The notes beneath the pieces were generated by a model that had not been told where the DNA came from, did no database searches, and saw only the letters and a program-made list of their open reading frames with translations. The position numbers were made by a program, and so were the translations under genes. A stretch of DNA of 64,000 bases from Pseudidiomarina marina (GTDB lineage: Bacteria; Pseudomonadota; Gammaproteobacteria; Enterobacterales; Alteromonadaceae), in NCBI RefSeq assembly GCF_003987045.1, contig NZ_PIPZ01000003.1, positions 186,001 to 250,000 on the forward strand. Direction: 5' to 3'. This document shows positions 8,781 through 16,309 of the stretch, piece after piece (the first letter of the stretch is position 1; every line of letters begins with the position of its first letter).

Positions 8781-9266
8781 TTAGTCGCGGAAGTTCTCGA
8801 ACTGCAATGGTAATTCGATATCTGAGCTACGCAACATGGCAATTGTTTGCTGTAAGTCATCACGTTTTTTACCGGTTACGCGAACTTTATCGCCCTGAAT
8901 GGACGATTGAACTTTCAGCTTACTCTCTTTGATTTTTTTGGTGATTTCTTTGGCGAGCGGCTGGTCGATACCTTGTTTGAACGTTAATGCCAAACTGTAG
9001 GTTTTGCCGCTGTGGGTTGGCTCGTCAGGGATTTCAATTCCAGCAAGACTAATATTTCGTTTCGCACAGTGATTATTAAAAATATCCTGTAACTGACGCA
9101 CCTGGAAGTCAGATTCTGAGGTGAGGGTAACGGTTAAGTCATTCAGCTCAATGGTTGCTTCAACACCGCGAAAATCAAATCGAGTGGTTAGTTCGCGGGT
9201 GGCATTGTCGACAGCGTTCTTTAATTCAACTTTGTCGATTTCTGAAACAATATCAAAACTTGGCAT
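8781..9266 (-). CDS. yajQ: YajQ family nucleotide-binding protein
   Basis: A 161-residue protein with the YajQ (UPF0234) start [11 protein letters not shown], then [13 protein letters not shown] and a C-terminus ending [10 protein letters not shown]. Length and termini match the family. In Xanthomonas and Pseudomonas YajQ homologues bind c-di-GMP and act as effectors on transcription regulators; the E. coli protein was reported to bind nucleic acid. It is first in an operon with a methyltransferase and a dGTPase-like protein. About 180 bases separate it from the divergent metX-like gene, and the MetJ operator lies in that gap, nearer metX. Confidence 0.93.
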   Translation of the reverse strand: MPSFDIVSEIDKVELKNAVDNATRELTTRFDFRGVEATIELNDLTVTLTSESDFQVRQLQDIFNNHCAKRNISLAGIEIPDEPTHSGKTYSLALTFKQGIDQPLAKEITKKIKESKLKVQSSIQGDKVRVTGKKRDDLQQTIAMLRSSDIELPLQFENFRD

Positions 9267-9352
9267 GGGTGAATCACCTTATCATTTATGTCTTATCAGA
9301 AGTTCTGACACTGATTATCGCAATAACCTTGCGCTTATACAAAAAAACATTT

Positions 9353-9368
9353 AGACATCTAAACGTCC
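9353..9368. promoter_or_regulatory. MetJ operator (tandem met boxes) upstream of the metX-like gene
   Basis: Two adjacent 8-bp met boxes: AGACATCT (9353-9360) and AAACGTCC (9361-9368), matching the consensus AGACGTCT at 7/8 and 6/8. They lie 76-91 bases before the start codon of the metX-like gene. MetJ with SAM as corepressor binds tandem arrays of such boxes (established). Similar arrays occur at 11427 and 23485. Confidence 0.7.
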
Positions 9369-9443
9369 ATATTGATATTTACCAAGAAAGCCGCTACATT
9401 AGGCGCATCTAAACGACACCGTTTATTCCAAAAGGTTATTGTT

Positions 9444-10355
9444 ATGACAAGCGTTCCGTCGCTTCTTAGTGAAACCCATCAATGCCCAGTACCCGGTGGT
9501 GTGTTGTATCTCAATGAACTGGGTTCAGGGCCGCTGGTATTGGTGCTCGGCGGTATTTCTGGCGATAGGCAAGCAATTACTGGTGCTGATGATGGCTGGT
9601 GGCAAGGTTTAGTGGAAGCGATTGATCCGAATCAATTCACTATTGTCACGGTGGATTATGCGGGTGGCAACGGTGAGTCTGAAGTCGTGTCGGTACCGCA
9701 AACCATCGCTGAGCAGGCGGCTTATATCAGTACTGCACTACAAGAGCTAGGCTGGGTCGAGTTTCATGCGGTTGTCGGTGGTTCGTATGGTGGCCTCGTC
9801 GCATTGGAGCTTGCGCAAGATAAACTACTCAATTTCGAACGTGTCGCCGTTATCGGTGCCGCCCACCGACCTACCGCACAAGCTGTGATGTTACGAGCGC
9901 TACAACGCGAATTTGTGCGCCTAGGTGATGCCGCCGGTCAACCTGAACGCGGTACTCAGTTAGCACGCGCGCTGGCGATGTTGAGTTACCGTAGTGCCGA
10001 TGGCATGGACCAGTACTACCCTGATCCCCAAGATGCCGTGAATTATATTGAAAGTCGCGGATTGCGAACGGTGCAACGATCGCTCCCGCGGGCGCGACAA
10101 TTATTTGAAGTATTTGGGCCCGCACTCGACAGCTATCGGATTGAGCCTTATCACATTGAGCAGCCAACGTTAGTTATCGGCTTTGCTAGCGATCAGCTGG
10201 TGCCACCAAGCTTGCTCCATGCCTTTCACGAACAATTACCGGATGGCCGCGGCTGTCATATTTTCTCGTCGACCTATGGCCATGATGGCTTTATCAAGAA
10301 CACCGCGGATTACGCTCCGGTGTTGAAACAGTTTTTGGAGTTGCCATGCAGTTAG
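9444..10355 (+). CDS. Homoserine O-acyltransferase-like alpha/beta hydrolase (MetX-like)
   Basis: A 303-residue alpha/beta-hydrolase-fold protein. The nucleophile elbow GGSYGG contains Ser at about 114, and the C-terminal GHDGF supplies the likely catalytic Asp/His region. Fold, active site and context (met boxes upstream, homoserine dehydrogenase and MetY downstream) suggest it acylates homoserine, giving the substrate for MetY. It is shorter than classical MetX (about 350-380 residues), so acyl-donor choice and even the reaction are inferred. I chose the ATG at 9444 (AAAGG 8 bases upstream); a TTG at 9372 in the same frame lies beside the MetJ operator and has no ribosome-binding site. It overlaps the next gene by 10 bases. 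Confidence 0.78.
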   Translation: MTSVPSLLSETHQCPVPGGVLYLNELGSGPLVLVLGGISGDRQAITGADDGWWQGLVEAIDPNQFTIVTVDYAGGNGESEVVSVPQTIAEQAAYISTALQELGWVEFHAVVGGSYGGLVALELAQDKLLNFERVAVIGAAHRPTAQAVMLRALQREFVRLGDAAGQPERGTQLARALAMLSYRSADGMDQYYPDPQDAVNYIESRGLRTVQRSLPRARQLFEVFGPALDSYRIEPYHIEQPTLVIGFASDQLVPPSLLHAFHEQLPDGRGCHIFSSTYGHDGFIKNTADYAPVLKQFLELPCS

Positions 10356-11389
10356 GCATTCTGGTTGTTGGGTTAGGAACGATAGGCCAAACATGGTTAC
10401 AAGATTACGCCGAGCGATTACCTGCCAATGTGTTTGTGCATGCTGCGGCAAACTCAAAGCACGTTTGGCGCTGGCCGTTACCAGAGGGCTGGCAGAACCA
10501 ACGCGAGCCACAAGTGGATGAGGGAGCTATCGTTGCTGAAATCAAAAATCTCGTTCAGCAAGGCGTCGCTACGGTTGTTCTTGACCTTACTGCTTCTAAA
10601 CAGGTCAGCCGTGATTACTTGGCCTGGATTGATGCTGGCGCGCATATTATTAGCGCAAACAAATATGCTGGTTCAAGCAATCCTGATTATTATCAAACGC
10701 TACGTGAACGACTTCAAAACCGTCAACGCCACTGGTTGTATAACACCACCGTTGGTGCGGGCCTGCCTATTCAAAAAGCGATTCGGGAACGACTAGATTG
10801 CTTTGATGCAATCACTGCCATGGAGGGAAATTTTTCCGGTTCGTTATCATGGATTTTTCAGCAATATCGACCCGGAGATAAGTTATCAGACTGCCTTCGT
10901 AAAGCGGCTGAGCTTGGTTACACAGAACCCGATCCGCGGATTGATTTCAGTGGTATGGATGTCGCTCGTAAGTTATTGATTTTGGCGCGCGATGCAGGCT
11001 GGGCATTCCAGTTGTCGGAGGTCGAATTACATAATTTAGTGCCGCCAGCCCTGCAGCAAGTATCGCTAGAAACGTTTTGGCAGGAGCTTGAGCAGTTTGA
11101 TGAAGCGTTTGACTGCTGGCGCTTAAAATACCATCCCGACGCCAAGCAGTTTTGCTACATCGGCAAAGTTGAGGAAGCACCTTCTGGCAACATAAGAGCA
11201 TTTGCGCAATTACAGCCTATCGACATGGATTCACCGTATGCACATCTGCCCCCAGGCAATGCGAATTTCATTATTCGAAGTCGCCAATATCAGCACAATC
11301 CGCTAATCATTCAAGGCCCAGGAGCTGGACCCGAAGTAACTGCGGCCGGTGTTCAAAGCGATATTTTGGAACTACTCAAACGTCTTTAA
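10346..11389 (+). CDS. Homoserine dehydrogenase (stand-alone, MetL/ThrA C-terminal type)
   Basis: A 347-residue NAD(P)-dependent homoserine dehydrogenase. The N-terminal Rossmann motif is GILVVGLGTIGQTW, the mid-region has ISANKYAGS and YNTTVGAGLPI, and FSGSLSWIF and YTEPDPRIDFSGMDVARKLLILARD are the conserved catalytic blocks (Asp/Lys region). It corresponds to the dehydrogenase half of the bifunctional MetL/ThrA enzymes, without an aspartokinase domain or a C-terminal ACT domain. It reduces aspartate semialdehyde to homoserine. The start overlaps the metX-like gene by 10 bases, so the two form an operon that would feed homoserine directly into methionine synthesis under MetJ control. Confidence 0.9.
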   Translation: MQLGILVVGLGTIGQTWLQDYAERLPANVFVHAAANSKHVWRWPLPEGWQNQREPQVDEGAIVAEIKNLVQQGVATVVLDLTASKQVSRDYLAWIDAGAHIISANKYAGSSNPDYYQTLRERLQNRQRHWLYNTTVGAGLPIQKAIRERLDCFDAITAMEGNFSGSLSWIFQQYRPGDKLSDCLRKAAELGYTEPDPRIDFSGMDVARKLLILARDAGWAFQLSEVELHNLVPPALQQVSLETFWQELEQFDEAFDCWRLKYHPDAKQFCYIGKVEEAPSGNIRAFAQLQPIDMDSPYAHLPPGNANFIIRSRQYQHNPLIIQGPGAGPEVTAAGVQSDILELLKRL

Positions 11390-11398
11390 AAAAATAAC

Positions 11399-11426
11399 TT
11401 GCACCATAACGTCATTTAATTATTAT
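11399..11426 (+). promoter_or_regulatory. Promoter of metY
   Basis: TTGCAC (11399-11404) and TATTAT (11421-11426) are separated by 16 bases and sit just before the met boxes, 43 bases upstream of the metY start codon. Bound MetJ would cover the start-site region. Confidence 0.55.
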
Positions 11427-11450
11427 GGACGTCTAAACGTATAACCATCT
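11427..11450. promoter_or_regulatory. MetJ operator (tandem met boxes) upstream of metY
   Basis: Adjacent 8-bp units GGACGTCT (11427-11434, 7/8 to AGACGTCT), AAACGTAT (11435-11442, 6/8) and a weak third unit AACCATCT (5/8). The array abuts the -10 element of the metY promoter. Confidence 0.7.
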
Positions 11451-11468
11451 ATTTCATTTGAGGCCGAT

Positions 11469-12749
11469 ATGACTGCGAACTACCAACCCGCCACGCTTGC
11501 TATTCATCATGGCTATGAAACCGACCCGACGACCAAATCGGTAGCGGTGCCGATTTATCAAACCGCTGCGTATGCATTTGACAGCGCACAACATGGCGCT
11601 GACTTATTTGATTTGGCGGTACCGGGCAATATTTATTCACGCATTATGAATCCAACCAATGATGTGCTCGAGCAGCGTGTAGCTGCCCTCGAAGGGGGTA
11701 TTGCCGGGCTGGCTGTAGCATCTGGAATGGCCGCAATTCATTACACCATACTGACTCTCGCTAAACATGGCGACAACATTGTCACGACGCCGCAAATTTA
11801 TGGAGGTACGTACACATTATTTGCACACCAACTACCGGCATTGGGCATTGAAGTGCGATTCGCAGAAAGCGATAGTCCAGAGGCGTTAGAGCAGTTGGTT
11901 GATGCCAACACCAAAGCGCTTTATTGCGAGAGTATTGGCAACCCAGCAGGGAATATCGCTGACATTCCGGGTTTCGCGGCAGTGGCCGATAAGCATGGTG
12001 TGCCACTGGTGGTGGATAATACTGTTGCCACACCTATTCTTTGCCAGCCGATTGCCCTTGGCGCGCATATTGTCGTTCATTCATTAACCAAGTATATCGG
12101 CGGTCATGGCACCACCATAGGCGGCATCATCATTGATGGTGGCAATTTTGATTGGGTAAAACATAGTGAGAAATTCGCACAATTCTCACAACCTGAACCG
12201 GCTTATCATGGCGTGGTGTATAACGAGGCATTTGAAGCGGCAGCGTTTATCGCAAGAGCGCGCACGGTGGCTTTGCGTAATACCGGCGCTGCGTTATCGC
12301 CGTTCAATGCCTTCTTGATTTTACAGGGGCTTGAAACACTTGAGTTACGTATTGAACGACACTGCGAAAATGCCAAGAAAGTGGTTGATTATCTGCAGCA
12401 ACACCCGCGGGTGGCTTGGGTAAATTACGCCGGATCACCGCAGCATCCAAACTATGGTTTAGCGCAGAAAATTATTAAGGGTGGGTTACCTGCATCACTG
12501 TTAACCTTCGGTGTAACAGGTGGTTATGAAGCCGGTGTGCGCTTTTACGACAAACTCAAATTGTTCAAGCGGCTCGTCAATATTGGCGATGCAAAATCGT
12601 TGGCGTGTCATCCTGCATCAACAACACATCGACAGCTTACCGTCGACGAACAAGAAAAAGTGGGTGTGAAACCCGAAGCCATTCGGTTATGCGTGGGAAT
12701 TGAGCACGTTAACGACATTATCGCGGATCTTGAACAGGCGTTGGGCTAA
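11469..12749 (+). CDS. metY: O-acetylhomoserine aminocarboxypropyltransferase / sulfhydrylase
   Basis: A 426-residue PLP enzyme of the Cys/Met metabolism family. It has the PLP-lysine motif SLTKYIGGHGTTIGG with the Schiff-base Lys at about 208, plus NPTNDVLEQRVAALEGG and the C-terminal LVNIGDAKSLACHPASTTH, typical of MetY rather than the shorter MetB/MetC. It makes homocysteine directly from O-acylhomoserine and sulfide. With the upstream MetX-like and homoserine dehydrogenase genes it completes a direct-sulfhydrylation branch. It has its own promoter with met boxes, so it is repressed separately by MetJ-SAM. Confidence 0.95.
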   Translation: MTANYQPATLAIHHGYETDPTTKSVAVPIYQTAAYAFDSAQHGADLFDLAVPGNIYSRIMNPTNDVLEQRVAALEGGIAGLAVASGMAAIHYTILTLAKHGDNIVTTPQIYGGTYTLFAHQLPALGIEVRFAESDSPEALEQLVDANTKALYCESIGNPAGNIADIPGFAAVADKHGVPLVVDNTVATPILCQPIALGAHIVVHSLTKYIGGHGTTIGGIIIDGGNFDWVKHSEKFAQFSQPEPAYHGVVYNEAFEAAAFIARARTVALRNTGAALSPFNAFLILQGLETLELRIERHCENAKKVVDYLQQHPRVAWVNYAGSPQHPNYGLAQKIIKGGLPASLLTFGVTGGYEAGVRFYDKLKLFKRLVNIGDAKSLACHPASTTHRQLTVDEQEKVGVKPEAIRLCVGIEHVNDIIADLEQALG

Positions 12750-12769
12750 TTCACCGAACGTAAAGACTG

Positions 12770-12797
12770 TTGGCGTTGCGTAAAGAAATGATATTAT
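12770..12797 (+). promoter_or_regulatory. Candidate promoter of the lipoprotein hydrolase gene
   Basis: TTGGCG (12770-12775) and TATTAT (12792-12797) are spaced by 16 bases, 46 bases before the start codon at 12844. The -35 is only a 4/6 match. No met box is seen here, so the hydrolase appears separate from the methionine units. Confidence 0.35.
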
Positions 12798-12843
12798 CGG
12801 GAACATTATGTCAAATGTCAGATAAACATGTTGAGGATCCCCG

Positions 12844-13812
12844 ATGTATCGCAAGCTGTGTTTTGGACTATTCGCTGTCGCTCTTCTGCAAGGGTGCGCT
12901 ACCTACGTAGAGCATAAGCTTTCGAGTCGTGTCGAGCCACTCGGGATTCCAGCAAATATGCCCGAAGTGATTGCTGATCTGGGCGGCGAGCAGCGCCAGT
13001 TTTGCATGCCTTATCTTGATGGTTGCACGCAATACTTATATGCGCCACCAATTACCGACGTTAATAAACGCAACTTCGAATTTACTGCGGTGGGTGAAAA
13101 CACAACACAAGAATACAAGCTCAGTTTAAACCGTCAGCAAATTCCAGAAGCGCGACGCGGTACCATGGTGATGCTGCACGGTTACGGTGGTTCGAAAGAA
13201 ACGATGTTTTTCTTAGCTGAATATTATCGTTTTTTGGGTTTTCATGTGGTTATTCCCGACTTGAAGGGGCATGGTGGCTCGTCACATGAACAACCGGGAT
13301 TTGCGGTTGATGATGTGGCAATGATCACCACGCTGATTAACTCATTACCAGCTCGCGAACGGCCGCATCCGCTATTTATTACTGGTTTTTCAATGGGAGC
13401 ATTAGCTGCGGTACACGTGGCTCGCCAACGCAACGATATAAGCGGGCTCGTGTTGCTGGCGCCGATGCGTCAATTTGAAGATGCAGTGTACGAAGTGAGT
13501 AAAATTACTCATGAGCAAACCAGCAAAATTGTTTCGGAGAAATCCATTCGTGAAGGGGTTCAAAAGACGCTCATGAAGCGCGATATTGACCCCGCAACGC
13601 TTGATCTACATCAGGTGCTGCCGCCGGTGAAAGTACCAACGCTGATCTTAGCGAGTAATGTCGATAACGTTGCACCGTTTGAGTATTTCAAAACGCTCGA
13701 ATCACGCTATGTGAATGTAAAGGAAATTCCTGAACGTCATCACTTTTTAATGGCAATTATCGATCCGAAAATGCACGAGCATTTGTATCCTTGGCTGCAG
13801 CGTCGCCGCTAG
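12844..13812 (+). CDS. Alpha/beta hydrolase lipoprotein
   Basis: A 322-residue protein with a lipoprotein signal peptide; the lipobox LLQGC puts the lipidated Cys at residue 18. The mature part is an alpha/beta hydrolase of the serine aminopeptidase S33/lysophospholipase-like type: an oxyanion-hole region VMLHGYGGSKE, the nucleophile elbow GFSMGA (Ser about 183), and a C-terminal RHHFLMAI with the probable catalytic His. It is probably anchored to an envelope membrane and hydrolyses an ester or amide; the substrate is unknown. It ends 4 bases inside the convergent photolyase gene. Confidence 0.82.
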   Translation: MYRKLCFGLFAVALLQGCATYVEHKLSSRVEPLGIPANMPEVIADLGGEQRQFCMPYLDGCTQYLYAPPITDVNKRNFEFTAVGENTTQEYKLSLNRQQIPEARRGTMVMLHGYGGSKETMFFLAEYYRFLGFHVVIPDLKGHGGSSHEQPGFAVDDVAMITTLINSLPARERPHPLFITGFSMGALAAVHVARQRNDISGLVLLAPMRQFEDAVYEVSKITHEQTSKIVSEKSIREGVQKTLMKRDIDPATLDLHQVLPPVKVPTLILASNVDNVAPFEYFKTLESRYVNVKEIPERHHFLMAIIDPKMHEHLYPWLQRRR

Positions 13813-15125
13813 CTTATTGGCCAGTCGGCGGCGTCGATATGATCAAGCCGAGCATCGAACGTATTTCCTTGCCAGCGATGGATGAACTCGCCTTGCGGAT
13901 CATACATCGAAGTTTGTTTGGCTAAATCAAACCAACGATGGCCACGCGGATCTGCGCCGACACCTGCGAGGTATTGCCAATTGCCCCAGTTCGCGGCGAC
14001 ATCGTAATCAATCAGTTGCTGCTCAAAATAGGCCGCGCCATATCGCCAATCAAGTCCAAGCTCGTGAACAAAGCAGCTAGCAACTAACTGACGACCGCGA
14101 TTCGACATGTAGCCCGTTTCATTCAACTGTTTCATACATGCATTGACGATAGGGTAAGGCGTATTGCCTTGACACCACTTTTGGAAACGCGCCGGATAAA
14201 AACTTGTGGTTGGGCGGCGTTGCTGAATGCCTTCGAACGCAAAAAGTTTTTTATTGTGGTAGTGGGCATACCAATGAAAGTATTCACGCCACAATAGTTC
14301 GATAAAAATCCAGTAGGTGCTGTCATTGGCGCCTTGTTCAGTTTCATGCGTGGTTAACTGAAAAAGTATTTGGCGTGGTGAAACTGCGCCAACAGCCAGC
14401 CAAGCTGAGAATTTGGTGGAATCGTTCCAATTATCCAGGGCATTTCTCGTTTGCTTGTAGGTTTGGGCAAAACTGCCAGCAAAATAGTTATGAATATGCG
14501 TTAAGCCAGCACGGCTACCGCCGACAAACTCGGTTGGTGATGCTTGATTCACCCAAGTTGTTCGGCCAAGTGTTGTTGGGGGCGGCGGTAATTGCGTCGG
14601 TGGTGCCAATGGCGTTTGTATTGTGGCGCGTAAATTAGAGCCTTCAATATGTTTACGAAACTTTGAAAAACTTTCTGGTAGTTCAGTAACCATCTCAGCC
14701 AGTTGCGCACGTTCAAATAAGGTCGTTGCGTCAGCCTGCACGTAGTCTAAAAAAGGGTAGCGTTCGCGCACAATGTCATAATACTGGCGCTCGTAAGTAC
14801 CGCTATGATGGCTACGATAAATTACATCGATACCGTATTGACTAATGAGCTTGGCAACTGCGGCAAGTGGCGCTTCATAACTAACGAATAGATGTTGACC
14901 TAAGTTTGCTAATTGCTGATCGAGATCAGCCAGTGTCTGTTGCAGAAACTGCCAGCGTTTCTCACCAATACTGCGCAATCCGTAGCGATTCGGTTTAAAC
15001 CATTTCGGATTGACGCAATACAGGCAAATGAGCTGCTGGCATTCTTGCTGAGCTAAATGAAGCAAAGGGTGGTCAGCAACCCGCAGGTCGCTTTCAAACC
15101 AAATGAGTCCCACCCGATGTTTCAT
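13809..15125 (-). CDS. Cryptochrome/photolyase, CRY-DASH type
   Basis: A 438-residue FAD-binding photolyase-family protein. The N-terminal antenna-domain motif is GLIWFESDLRVADHPLL. The C-terminal catalytic domain has SAWLAVGAVSPRQI, LWREYFHWYAHYH, MSNRGRQLVASCFVHELGLD and IDYDVAANWGNWQYLAGVGAD, the FAD-binding and DNA-contact blocks. The pattern best fits CRY-DASH proteins, which repair cyclobutane dimers in single-stranded DNA and may also signal blue light. A class I CPD photolyase is the alternative. The gene stands upstream-adjacent to the OYE-like gene on the same strand (5-base gap), so it is probably co-transcribed behind it. Confidence 0.88.
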   Translation of the reverse strand: MKHRVGLIWFESDLRVADHPLLHLAQQECQQLICLYCVNPKWFKPNRYGLRSIGEKRWQFLQQTLADLDQQLANLGQHLFVSYEAPLAAVAKLISQYGIDVIYRSHHSGTYERQYYDIVRERYPFLDYVQADATTLFERAQLAEMVTELPESFSKFRKHIEGSNLRATIQTPLAPPTQLPPPPTTLGRTTWVNQASPTEFVGGSRAGLTHIHNYFAGSFAQTYKQTRNALDNWNDSTKFSAWLAVGAVSPRQILFQLTTHETEQGANDSTYWIFIELLWREYFHWYAHYHNKKLFAFEGIQQRRPTTSFYPARFQKWCQGNTPYPIVNACMKQLNETGYMSNRGRQLVASCFVHELGLDWRYGAAYFEQQLIDYDVAANWGNWQYLAGVGADPRGHRWFDLAKQTSMYDPQGEFIHRWQGNTFDARLDHIDAADWPIS

Positions 15126-15130
15126 TTTGA

Positions 15131-16234
15131 TTAGACCAACTCTTTTAATGAAGCTTTGCTAAACGCTTTCACCTCATCTTCTTTACCGTCGCGCATTTTT
15201 TGTAACCACTGTGGATCTTGCAGCAGAGCGCGACCCACAGCGATCAATTCAAACTCATGGTTAGCCATGCGCTTCACGAGTTCATCAATGCCCGATTTTT
15301 CTACTGCGGGTTTATCGGAAGCAAAGGTACCGCTGATAAAATCTTCAGTTAAACCAACACTGCCAACTGAAATAGTGGGTTTGCCGGTTAACTTTTGTGT
15401 CCATCCAGCGAGGTTTAACTCAGAGCCCTCAAATTCAGGTTCCCAGAAGCGCCGCGTTGACGCGTGAAAAATATCAACACCGGCGTCCACTAACAAATCA
15501 AGTAGTTGTTTCAGCTGCTCAGGGGTTTCAGCGAGTTTGGCATCGTACTCTTGCTGCTTCCATTGTGAAAAACGAAACACAATCGCAAAATCTTCGCCAA
15601 CGGCTTCACGCACGGCTTTAACAATTTCACAAGCGAAGCGAGCTCGGTTTTCTAATGAACCGCCATACTCGTCATCACGAATATTTGTTCCTTCCCACAA
15701 AAATTGATCGATCAAGTAGCCGTGCGCGCCATGAATTTCTACGCCATCAAACCCAGCTTCTTTTGCTTGTTTAGCCGAATCCGCGAAAGCCGCAATCACC
15801 TCGTTGATATCGTCTTTAGTCATTGCTACGCCGCTTGGCTTACCTGGTGCAAACAAACCTGATGGGCTATAGGCTGGCGCCGCATCGTCAGTTTCTGGTT
15901 TGCGCACCGCACCAACGTGCCACAACTGTGGAATAATCTGACCACCAGCTGCGTGTACCGCTTCCACAACGCGTTTCCAGCCGGTCATCGCTTCGCCGTA
16001 GATTTTAGGTACATTCGGGAAGCCACTGGCGCCGGGATGGTTTATCTCGACACCTTCCGTGATTATGAGGCCGACTTCACCTTCCGCGCGGCGTTGGTAA
16101 TACTTCACGACGGCATCATTTGGCACATTACCGGGCGAGAAACTGCGAGTCATTGGTGCCATCGCAACGCGATTACGAAGGGTTAACGACTTACACGAAA
16201 ATGGTTGTAATAAAGGGGATAAATCCGTCGACAT
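15131..16234 (-). CDS. NADH:flavin oxidoreductase, old yellow enzyme family
   Basis: A 367-residue FMN TIM-barrel enzyme. It starts LLQPFSCKSLTLRNRVAMAPMTRS and contains GWKRVVEAVHAAGGQIIPQLWH, the substrate-anion motif DGVEIHGAHGYLIDQFLW (His pair) and DEYGGSLENRARF, all diagnostic for the family. Members reduce alpha,beta-unsaturated carbonyls or nitro compounds using NAD(P)H; the physiological substrate is unknown. It precedes the photolyase gene by 5 bases on the same strand. Confidence 0.92.
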   Translation of the reverse strand: MSTDLSPLLQPFSCKSLTLRNRVAMAPMTRSFSPGNVPNDAVVKYYQRRAEGEVGLIITEGVEINHPGASGFPNVPKIYGEAMTGWKRVVEAVHAAGGQIIPQLWHVGAVRKPETDDAAPAYSPSGLFAPGKPSGVAMTKDDINEVIAAFADSAKQAKEAGFDGVEIHGAHGYLIDQFLWEGTNIRDDEYGGSLENRARFACEIVKAVREAVGEDFAIVFRFSQWKQQEYDAKLAETPEQLKQLLDLLVDAGVDIFHASTRRFWEPEFEGSELNLAGWTQKLTGKPTISVGSVGLTEDFISGTFASDKPAVEKSGIDELVKRMANHEFELIAVGRALLQDPQWLQKMRDGKEDEVKAFSKASLKELV

Positions 16235-16309
16235 GATAACTCCTTGAATCAGTCAGGTACGGGGAAATACGCACATGCCGACGAAATCGATCGCATTAAT
16301 TATGTAAAA

